This document shows, piece by piece, positions 27,018 through 34,240 of a DNA stretch of 36,705 nt. This DNA is from CAYLLD01 sp964425135 (GTDB lineage Bacteria > Pseudomonadota > Alphaproteobacteria > Rhodobacterales > Rhodobacteraceae), in the NCBI GenBank assembly GCA_964425135.1, contig CAYRKW010000032.1, forward strand, positions 1 to 36,705, in the 5' to 3' direction. Below the pieces are notes generated by a model. It did no database searches, was not told the DNA's origin, and saw only the letters and a program-made list of their open reading frames with translations. The position numbers and the translations under genes are program-made. Every line of letters starts with the position of its first letter. Position 1 is the first letter of the stretch.

Positions 27018-28165
27018 CCGCGTCCCTGCGCGTCTATCTGATCGCGGGAGAGGCGTCCGGCGATCAGTTGGGCGCGCGTCTGATGGCGGGGCTGAAATCG
27101 GCGACAAACGTGAAATTCTATGGCATTGGCGGTCCGCTTATGGCGCGCGAGGGTTTGCGCTCGCTCTTTGATATGAGCGAGCTATCGGTGATGGGGCTGA
27201 GCGAGGTGCTGCCCAAACTGCGGCATTTACTCGCCCGCCGCACGCAAGCTGCGCAGGACATTCTGGCCACGCGCCCCGATGTGGTGATCACCATTGATAG
27301 CCCTGATTTCTGTTTGCGGGTGCTCAAAGCGGTGAAGGCGGAGTCGCCAAGGGTGAAGACCATACATTACGTCGCCCCGTCGGTCTGGGCATGGCGGCCC
27401 AAGCGGGCTGCGAAAATGGCGCGCGTTGTCGATCACGTGCTGGCGCTGTTGCCGTTCGAGCCTCCCTATATGGAGGCGGCGGGGATGAGTTGCGATTTTG
27501 TCGGGCATCCTGTCGTCGCCCTGCCGGTGAGCAGTGCCCACGACCGCGCCACCTTCCGCGCGCAGCATGACATCGCGCCTGATGCGCCGCTGTTGTGCCT
27601 TTTGCCCGGCTCACGCAAAGGCGAGATCGCGCGTCATGCTGAGGTATTTTCGGACTGCGCGCGGGCGCTAAGGAGCGCCAATGACGGTCTGCGGATCGTC
27701 CTGCCAGCGCCGGAGCAGATCGAAGAGGATGTGCGCGAAGCATTCGGAGATTTGGCGATTGTGCTGAGCGGGTCTGAGCGGGACAAACATACCGCCTTTG
27801 GCGCGTCCGATGTGGCGCTGGCAGCCTCCGGCACCGTGTCACTGGAGCTGGCGCGGCAATCGACGCCGATGGTGATCGGCTACAAGATGGCGCCGCTCAC
27901 TGAGTTTCTGGTCAAGCGGCTGGTAAAGCTAAAATCGGCAACGCTTGTGAATATCGTGACGCAAACGCAGGCAGTGCCAGAGTTCCTGTTCGGGAATTTC
28001 ACCGCCGAAAAGATCACTCCGGCGGTCCAGGCCATTCTTGATGATCCAAATGCCGCCCAAGCCCAACGCGCAGCCGCTGCGCAGACGATGACCGCGCTTG
28101 GGGCGGACGGGCCGGATCCGGGGGAGCGGGCGGCGCAGTCTGTGTTGGCGTATCTGGAGCGATGA
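27014..28165 (+). CDS. lpxB: Lipid-A-disaccharide synthase LpxB
   Basis: A 383-residue GT19 glycosyltransferase that joins UDP-2,3-diacylglucosamine and lipid X. Motifs are 'VYLIAGEASGDQLGARLMAG', 'GIGGPLMAREGLRSLFDMSE', 'SVMGLSEVLPKL', 'HYVAPSVWAWRPKRA', 'FVGHPVV', 'LLPGSRKGEI' and 'AASGTVSLELARQSTPMVI'. Length is normal, so the gene is complete, although a transposase remnant starts exactly at its stop codon. Confidence 0.97.
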   Translation: MTASLRVYLIAGEASGDQLGARLMAGLKSATNVKFYGIGGPLMAREGLRSLFDMSELSVMGLSEVLPKLRHLLARRTQAAQDILATRPDVVITIDSPDFCLRVLKAVKAESPRVKTIHYVAPSVWAWRPKRAAKMARVVDHVLALLPFEPPYMEAAGMSCDFVGHPVVALPVSSAHDRATFRAQHDIAPDAPLLCLLPGSRKGEIARHAEVFSDCARALRSANDGLRIVLPAPEQIEEDVREAFGDLAIVLSGSERDKHTAFGASDVALAASGTVSLELARQSTPMVIGYKMAPLTEFLVKRLVKLKSATLVNIVTQTQAVPEFLFGNFTAEKITPAVQAILDDPNAAQAQRAAAAQTMTALGADGPDPGERAAQSVLAYLER

Positions 28166-28666
28166 TGCGATTTCTCCTGACCGTGTTGCCCTGCGCCATC
28201 CTGGATTGGTGGCACATCTCCATGCGGATCAAACATGTTGAGAATGCAGTTCACGGGCTTGCGCGGGTTAGTCGTCAAGGCGCCTTCGCTGGCTGATTTG
28301 GCACGGCAAAACGGACCGCGCATTCGAAGGAATTCAAGCTCTCATCTACCGAACCGGCGCGCTGCAAGACCATTCATGCCCAAAAAGTGCACCTCAGTGC
28401 GCAGGGGCCGCAAAAGATGCGACGTTCTCTACGGCTACATAGAAAACAACGCACGCTCGATACCGGACTATGTTAGCAGACACCGCGCCGGTCTCCCTGT
28501 TTCAACGTCGGGGGCGGAAGGCTGTGTTGATGATCTCGCGAATGCGAGAATGGGAAAGAAACGCCGCATGAGGTGGTCGCCGCGTGGCGCTCACCGCGTG
28601 GCAATTGCAAGAGCGGCGGTTCTGGATGGGCGATTGCAGGTGTCCCATCGACGGATAGCTGCGTGA
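28165..28666 (+). pseudogene. Transposase remnant, three frames (ISKra4-like type)
   Basis: Pieces of one transposase appear in successive frames: 'CAILDWWHISMRIKHVENAV' to a stop at 28294-28296 (frame 1); 'WHGKTDRAFEGIQALIYRTG' from 28299 (frame 3); then 'LYGYIENNARSIPDYVSRHR' and 'VDDLANARMGKKRRMRWSPR' to a stop at 28664-28666 (frame 2). The C-terminal 'RRMRWSPRGAH...RAAVLDGRL' is characteristic of a family I take to be ISKra4-like. The N-terminal half is missing and there are at least two frameshifts, so it is dead. Terminal repeats were not found. It begins at the lpxB stop, and 28667-28760 after it shows nothing further. Confidence 0.8.
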
Positions 28667-28760
28667 CACCAAGATTTTTTCCACTCCCCGAACTCGCAAA
28701 CGCCCTCATAAGAGAAAACAGAAAACGGGCAACAAAATTGGCTTGATCGAGATGCATACT

Positions 28761-29396
28761 CTAGGAAACGATTTTCTTGGCTTGGCTGATCCAACTGTCG
28801 CGCGATGCACGACCTTTGAAACCTTCAAGGTTGTCATCAACCCAGGCAAGTTCGGACGATCCCCATGACGCGATTTGGTCAAAGTGATAGACCCCCATGC
28901 CGTGCAGCATTTTCTCAAGCGCCGGTCCAATGCCTTTGATCTCTTTCAGATCGTCAGCTCGGTTATTGCGCGGACCGCTCAACCCCTTGGGCTTGCTTTG
29001 CGCAGCAGGTGCTGTCGACACAACTTTTGCCACCATGGGTTTGGGCGCGGGTTGCGCGCGCAGGGCGGCAAGCTCGCCTTCAATATCTTTGCGCTTGGCA
29101 ACACAAGCATCCAGATCGTCTTGCGCACGGTTTCTTTGAGCGGTGATGCGATCAATATCCGCCTTCATCTTGCTGTTTTCCTGACGCAGCGCTGTCACCG
29201 TATCGGCATCCGCAGTTGAGGCAGCAGCAGGTCGCACCGCGCCATCATCCGTGCCCGCCGCACCGGCACCAAAGCCCAGCTTGCCAAGCACGTTGCCTTC
29301 TTCGAACAGATTTCCCCAGATGTACCACCCAAGCAGAAAGCCAAGGATGAGAGTGGCCAGCATATAGAGCGCCATTTGGAACAGTAGGTAAGACAT
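28761..29396 (-). CDS. Membrane-anchored protein with helix-hairpin-helix (H3TH-like) domain
   Basis: A 211-residue protein with AGGAGA ahead of ATG 29396. Residues about 5-30 form one membrane segment ('ALYMLATLILGFLLGWYIWG'). Residues about 68-118 are a short coiled coil ('ALRQENSKMKADIDRITAQR'). A Pro/Ala linker follows, then a helix-hairpin-helix domain at about 148-180 ('DLKEIKGIGPALEKMLHGMG') resembling COG3743, and 'FKGRASRDSWISQAKKI'. Such domains bind DNA in some proteins, but in this family the role is not known. It follows the 1207-residue OmpA-like gene by 32 bp on the same strand, so the two are probably one operon. Confidence 0.85.
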   Translation of the reverse strand: MSYLLFQMALYMLATLILGFLLGWYIWGNLFEEGNVLGKLGFGAGAAGTDDGAVRPAAASTADADTVTALRQENSKMKADIDRITAQRNRAQDDLDACVAKRKDIEGELAALRAQPAPKPMVAKVVSTAPAAQSKPKGLSGPRNNRADDLKEIKGIGPALEKMLHGMGVYHFDQIASWGSSELAWVDDNLEGFKGRASRDSWISQAKKIVS

Positions 29397-29428
29397 TTAC
29401 GTTCTCCTCTTTAATGTGTTGGCCAGCT

Positions 29429-32400
29429 CTATCGCTGTTGCCATTCCAGAGAGATTCTCCGGTTTTCTGCGCGACCCGCATCCGTTGCGTTGTCAGCTAT
29501 GGGCTGCGTTTCGCCATATCCGATAGCCCCAAGATTGCCTTCAGGAACGCCGCGCTCGATCAGGAAGTCACGCACAGTCGTTGCGCGGGCAATACTCAGC
29601 TTCTGATTGGCGTCATCACCGCCACGGCTGTCCGTATGGCCACCGATTTCGATTAGCGTGTCCTCATTCACACAGGCCATGGCGATGCCAGAAATGCGCT
29701 CCAGCACAACTTCGGACTCCCGCAACAACGCGTTGGTGCCGCTGGCAAAGTTGATCTTGCTCTTTTCCAACTCAAGATTGGCCAGAGCCGAACACCGCTG
29801 GGCAATTTGGGATTGGGTTTGCGCCAACTGCCCGGTCAAATCCGCAATCGTGGACTGACCCTGTACATTCTGCGACTGCAGCGATGCAACCAGCGCTTCG
29901 CTTTCATCCAACGCGGTCGAGCGCTCGTCGATAACGGCCTTCAAGCGATCCCGCTCTGCCACCAAAGAGGACACAGCAGACTTCGTGCGCTCCAACTCCG
30001 CTTGGTTTGCGCTGATCGCTTCGGCATCGGCAGCGTCGCTGGCTTTTCGCTCGTCCAAGAGCGCCGTCAGCTGCAAAATTTGCGCGTCCCGCATTTCCAG
30101 TTCTTCTACTTTTTGCGCCGTCAGGTCAGCCATGGCATCCGACAACTGCGTGTTGTCGCCGTTCAGCGTTTCGACGGTTTTTGTCAGATCCGCGATTTTT
30201 GCATCGCCGCCCTCCACTGAAACCTGCAACCCGGCAATCTGACCTTCAAGTTCGGTGTGTTTTTGCGCCGTCTGTTCAAGCTGACGGGTTGCCGCCGAAA
30301 GATCGGCCGCAACGGCTTGCTTTTCTTGCAACGACGCGTCCAGTTCGGCTTGCAGACTGGCAAGCTTCACCTCAGCGCTTTGGGACAGGTTGCCCAATTC
30401 CAAACGCTTCTCTTCTGCCGCGTTGTTGGCGAGTTTCAGATCATCTTGCAGCGTTTTTATCTGCGCATTGAGCGACCTGTTCTGGTCCACCACTTTGGAA
30501 TGTGACGCCTCTCGTTCGCTGAGCCGCGCATTCATCTGCTCATGCGTCTGCGCAAGTTCATCACGCTCCGACTGAAGACGCGCGATCACATCTGACTGCG
30601 CATTCGCCGTGTTCTGGACTGCGGCTTCTTTTTCGCTCAGCAGTGACAGCTCGTCCTCAAGCACTTGCAAACGGGTCACCGATGCATCGCGCTCCTGCGT
30701 CAGCGCCTCTACACGCGCTTCCATATCCTGCAAAGAACTGCGGCTGACATTAGCCGTTTCCAACGCGCCATCACGTTCGGTGGTCATGGCCGCCATCTGA
30801 GATTGAAGCGCCAGAAGGCTCGCGGTTTTCGCCGTCAGATCGACTTGCGCCTGCTCCATGGCAGAGCTTGACTGAGACTGGCTCTCTTTGATCTGCACCA
30901 GTTCGTCTTGTGCAGCACCATGCTTGGACTGGAGCGCTTGCAACTGAGCCTCAAGATCGGCAACCTCTGCGGTCCGTTTCTCAAGGTCGCGCATCAGCGC
31001 ATCATTCTGACCAGACCGGGCATTCGCTGTTTCAAGCGATGCTTTCAGATCGGCACTTTCCTGTTGCGCGACATCAAGCTGTGCCTGAACCAAATCCACC
31101 TGTTTGGCGCGCGCATTCGCCGTTTCAAGCGATCCACTCAGGCGCGCGATTTCGTCCTCTTTGGACGTAACATCGGCACGCAAGCTGTCGATTTCACCCA
31201 GACGCGTGGACAGACCCGCCACATCTTGTTGCGCCGTATCCAATTGATCTTTCAACGCTTGCACCTGATCGCTGGTCTGCGCATTTGACGTCATCAAAGA
31301 GGCCGTCTTGGCGTTTTCCGCGTCAAGTCTTGCCAACAGATCGGCATTTTCACCGGTCAACGTCTCGCGCTCTGCCAGTAACACATCACGCTGGGCGGCA
31401 ATATCATCACGCTGAGATGAAATCTCCGACAGTTCTGCGGCTGTCGCCTCGTTTGCGCTTTGCGCATCAGCAAGGTCCGCCTCTAGCGTGCCGATGCGCA
31501 CATTGCGGTCGGTGATCTTGGTCTGTATCACCTCAAGCTCAGCATTGGTGCCCGAGTTGCTACTCATCAGCGACATGACCCTGTTATTCTGGCCATCCAA
31601 GCGACCGGCAAGATCGCTGCGCTGGGTTTCGAGCGCCGCAATCCGCGCCAACGCACCGGCAAGATCATTGGCAGTGCTCGACGCTTGCGTTTGGGCCATA
31701 GTCAAATCCGCCTGCGCCTGATCCTGACTGTCGCTCAACTGCGCCGAAAGATCGGCCAACTGGTTATCCCGCTCTAGAAGAGTGGCTTCAAGCTCCGCCA
31801 GCTTGACGTCCCCTTCCGCCAGTTTAGCATCACGTTCCGCGAGTGCGCCGTCGCGTTCTGCCAGATCCGCTTCCATGGTTTGGGCCGCATCTGCATTGGC
31901 CGAGTTGATTGTTTGAACTTCGTCCTGCATGTCAGCCAGATCTTGCGACAATTGCGAGTTCGCGGCCCGTAGCCCTTCCAGCTCTGCTGTTGCCTTGACC
32001 TGCGCTGCCTCGTGCTCAGACGTCGTATCGTTCAAGCGCTCCATCGCCGCCGCAGCTTGGGCTTGGGCATCATCGCGCTGGGCTGTCAGAGCCGCTACTT
32101 CGGCCTGCATAGAGGACAAACGCGCATCGCTGTTCTCCAGATTGGACGTCAGCAATGCCATCGCATTGTTTGCCGCACGGTCATCTTTCATAAATCCAAG
32201 AACGCGATTGTTCTGGCTTTCCAGACGCGCGGCCAACTCCCCTGTCTGCAACGACAAAGAGGCCGCTTGCGCTTCAAAGTCGTTACGCGCCGCCAATGCT
32301 GCGCTCAACTCAGACGCATGATCGCGCTTTACCCCTTCGAGCTGCTCTGTCGCCTCGCGCAGTTGGTCGGCCTGCACTTGCGTTTGGGTCTGTGCGTTGC

Positions 32401-33052
32401 CCAAATCGGCCCGCAGGGTGTCAATCTCACCATCCGGCGTCACAAGCGACGTCCAGTTCTCGATCGTCTGGGGCTGATAGTTTTGCGCCTGAGCGGCCGC
32501 ATCCGCAGACCCGCGACCAAACAGGGTTCCGCCCTTCGCGGATACCGTCAGTTGGCCATGATCCAGCGCAGAAAGATGTTTTAGCGCCCCTTCAAGGTCA
32601 CCATACCACGGCTCAGCCAGTTCAAAAACTTCCAACTCGTTGGAAACAGAGCTGACACCGTCAAAGTCTGAAGCGGCAGCTTCCAAGGCGTCGAACATAT
32701 CTTGCGACGGAACCGTTCCTCGCATCGACAATTCGCCGCCCTGTTTCACTGCGGAGACATAAGAGCCCGCCGCACTAAGAACCCGCAAGTCATCTGTTGG
32801 CCCCAAGGCGCCATAAGTGGCATCGGCGGTTTTCAAATACAGGTTTTTCTGTTCCTGCGACGGCACAACGCCGGAAATCGTTACAAACCGACCGTTGGTG
32901 ACAACGTCAGCGCCCCCCAGGCCTGCGTCACGCAAATCTTGAGCCACGCGCTGTTCTATATCCGCCTCAATCGTTTGAGACCGGAAAATAAACGCAATCA
33001 AAAAGGTCAATAAGACCAGTCCAGACCAAATATAGATAAAACGCTGTCGCAT
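29429..33052 (-). CDS. Giant coiled-coil OmpA-family protein, membrane-anchored
   Basis: A 1207-residue protein; ATG 33052 follows CAGGGGGCC. One N-terminal membrane segment ('FIYIWSGLVLLTFLIAFIF', residues 5-23) anchors it. Residues about 30-150 look like two BON-type modules ('GGADVVTNGRFVTISGVVPS'). Residues about 215-1090 are almost unbroken coiled coil rich in Ala, Gln, Asp, Leu. A motif L-x-x-L-x-x-x-N-x-x-x-x-x-L/F-M recurs (near residues 281, 490 and 580). The last 110 residues are an OmpA-like peptidoglycan-binding domain: 'INFASGTNALL', 'IEIGGHTDSRGGDDANQKLS', 'IARATTVRDFL', 'GYGETQPI', 'RAENRRI', with the diaminopimelate-binding Asp and Arg present. It probably links inner membrane to peptidoglycan (inference). 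Confidence 0.9.
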   Translation of the reverse strand: MRQRFIYIWSGLVLLTFLIAFIFRSQTIEADIEQRVAQDLRDAGLGGADVVTNGRFVTISGVVPSQEQKNLYLKTADATYGALGPTDDLRVLSAAGSYVSAVKQGGELSMRGTVPSQDMFDALEAAASDFDGVSSVSNELEVFELAEPWYGDLEGALKHLSALDHGQLTVSAKGGTLFGRGSADAAAQAQNYQPQTIENWTSLVTPDGEIDTLRADLGNAQTQTQVQADQLREATEQLEGVKRDHASELSAALAARNDFEAQAASLSLQTGELAARLESQNNRVLGFMKDDRAANNAMALLTSNLENSDARLSSMQAEVAALTAQRDDAQAQAAAAMERLNDTTSEHEAAQVKATAELEGLRAANSQLSQDLADMQDEVQTINSANADAAQTMEADLAERDGALAERDAKLAEGDVKLAELEATLLERDNQLADLSAQLSDSQDQAQADLTMAQTQASSTANDLAGALARIAALETQRSDLAGRLDGQNNRVMSLMSSNSGTNAELEVIQTKITDRNVRIGTLEADLADAQSANEATAAELSEISSQRDDIAAQRDVLLAERETLTGENADLLARLDAENAKTASLMTSNAQTSDQVQALKDQLDTAQQDVAGLSTRLGEIDSLRADVTSKEDEIARLSGSLETANARAKQVDLVQAQLDVAQQESADLKASLETANARSGQNDALMRDLEKRTAEVADLEAQLQALQSKHGAAQDELVQIKESQSQSSSAMEQAQVDLTAKTASLLALQSQMAAMTTERDGALETANVSRSSLQDMEARVEALTQERDASVTRLQVLEDELSLLSEKEAAVQNTANAQSDVIARLQSERDELAQTHEQMNARLSEREASHSKVVDQNRSLNAQIKTLQDDLKLANNAAEEKRLELGNLSQSAEVKLASLQAELDASLQEKQAVAADLSAATRQLEQTAQKHTELEGQIAGLQVSVEGGDAKIADLTKTVETLNGDNTQLSDAMADLTAQKVEELEMRDAQILQLTALLDERKASDAADAEAISANQAELERTKSAVSSLVAERDRLKAVIDERSTALDESEALVASLQSQNVQGQSTIADLTGQLAQTQSQIAQRCSALANLELEKSKINFASGTNALLRESEVVLERISGIAMACVNEDTLIEIGGHTDSRGGDDANQKLSIARATTVRDFLIERGVPEGNLGAIGYGETQPIADNATDAGRAENRRISLEWQQR

Positions 33053-33198
33053 GACACGGCCCCCTGATTTACAACCAACTTCCCGTAACGTTTCAGCATA
33101 GGCGCGGGAATTTTAGGGGAAAGAATGCGAAAACGCGTCATCAGGGGCGGTTTGCAAAGGCAAAGGCACGGATTTCGGGCTCAGAACTTTCGAAGAGA

Positions 33199-33215
33199 GG
33201 GATCGTTGCATTAAC
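33199..33215 (+). repeat. Left terminal inverted repeat of the IS6-type element
   Basis: A 17-bp sequence beginning GGGATCG, the exact reverse complement of 33727-33743. It lies 40 bp beyond the transposase stop codon, as expected for an IS6 end. Confidence 0.85.
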
Positions 33216-33254
33216 GCGCTAACCCCGCAGCGATCTGCTACCTTGGAAGGCCGT

Positions 33255-33726
33255 TTATGCAGCAACACCGAACATTTCATGCAGAAGACGGATGTCGCCA
33301 GTAACCCCGACCGGCGGGTCGTAAACATGGCCCCTCTTGATCATACAAACAGCTTCGACACCCTTCAGCGTTGCTTTCGCCGTACGCAAAGACTGAAATC
33401 CTTTGCTGGGATCCGTCAATCGTTTCAGCGCCGTGTGGTCTGACTCAATACGATTGTTTTGCCAGTTCTTATCGACGTGGTTGAGTTCTTCGCCTGGAAA
33501 ACCAAACTCATTCATTTCTGCCAGTATCCGCATGTCGGCAGATGCTTTGTCGGTCGTTATCGACAATGGCCCGTAAATACGAACTGTTTCCTGAGCCTGT
33601 CGGAAAAACGCGCGTGCGGCGTTTGCATCACGCCGCGCTGTAAGTCGAAAATCAATGACTTTGCCGTTTTGGTCAACTCTGCGCTCCCAACCTATCGAAT
33701 GCCCAAAACACTTAAGCGCCGCCCAA
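33255..33726 (-). pseudogene. IS6-family transposase fragment (first catalytic Asp missing)
   Basis: The open frame reads 'ERRVDQNGKVIDFRLTARRD', 'FFRQAQETVRIYGPLSITTD' (second catalytic Asp in TTDKA), 'VDKNWQNNRIESDHTALKRL' (catalytic Glu in RIESDH) and 'RTAKATLKGVEAVCMIKRGH' to a stop at 33255. The helix-turn-helix N-terminus and the 'DETY' block with the first DDE Asp are absent; the frame runs straight from the inverted repeat into the middle of the enzyme. The only internal Met start (33566) would give a 103-residue inactive piece. Confidence 0.85.
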
Positions 33727-33743
33727 GTTAATGCAACGATCCC
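33727..33743 (-). repeat. Right terminal inverted repeat of the IS6-type element
   Basis: This is the exact reverse complement of 33199-33215. IS3-type sequence begins at the next base. Confidence 0.85.
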
Positions 33744-33906
33744 AATGCGTCTATCTGAACGCCTTCGGGACTGGTTCCGAAATGCGGGCTGGGATCGGTA
33801 ATTGGCTGACCTACAACAACTCCAAGCGCCCCCATTTGACGCATGGGGTATTGCCCCCGATGAGGCTTATGAAAGCAAAACAGAGCCAATGAGATTAGCA
33901 GCCTGA
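33744..33906 (+). pseudogene. IS3-family transposase (OrfB) C-terminal remnant
   Basis: The frame from 33746 reads 'VYLNAFGTGSEMRAGIGNWL' then 'TYNNSKRPHLTHGVL', the end of the IS3 integrase core. After a frameshift in the GGGG run at 33844-33847 it continues 'APDEAYESKTEPMRLAA' to the stop at 33904-33906. Everything before 'VYLN' is lost at the IS6 junction. Bases to about 33965 ('...CCTAGGACCACCT') look like the IS3 right end, but the matching left end is absent. Confidence 0.8.
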
Positions 33907-34001
33907 AATGAAACCATGATCCATCTTAACAAGGCTGCAAACTGGTCTAAAACCTAGGACCACCTCTCTTCGATGTCGCAAAATGGGCGTCGAATCTAGC
34001 T

Positions 34002-34031
34002 TTTAAATATCCCAACAATAATTTGTATAAT
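34002..34031 (+). promoter_or_regulatory. Candidate promoter for the adhesin gene
   Basis: A perfect -10 hexamer TATAAT (34026-34031) lies in an AT-rich stretch; a weak -35 TTTAAA (34002-34007) is 18 bp upstream. This would leave a leader of about 200 nt before ATG 34241. The rest of 33966-34240 is AT-rich and shows no gene that I can support. Confidence 0.35.
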
Positions 34032-34240
34032 ACCAAGCCCAAATTACACCTCATTTTCGGAAATTCATGCAGAAATGCTGGGTAATGATGTCTGGTGTCT
34101 GTGAATAGTTATTATAAAACAAATAGTTAAATAAAATTTCCCAAAAAAAGCTGCAGCCGTATTCCTGCCGAATTCGAGCAGATAATTCACGCCAAGAAAA
34201 TGTTGTTATTAAAAATTGCGCACTGAAGGTCGAAAATACC

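Larger units (their letters stand above)
33199..33743 (-). mobile_element. Internally deleted IS6-family element with 17-bp terminal inverted repeats
   Basis: The ends are the exact inverted repeats GGGATCGTTGCATTAAC (33199-33215) and its complement (33727-33743), giving a 545-bp element. Intact IS6 elements are nearer 800 bp. Inside, on the minus strand, is the C-terminal half of an IS6 transposase. The flanking 8-mers (CGAAGAGA and AATGCGTC) do not match, so no target duplication remains. Its right end cuts directly into an IS3-type remnant. Confidence 0.8.

Noticed and set aside
29807..30505. Long plus-strand reading frames opposite the coiled-coil gene
   Set aside because: They are antisense shadows of the 1207-residue protein: low-complexity translations, no ribosome sites and no recognisable domains.
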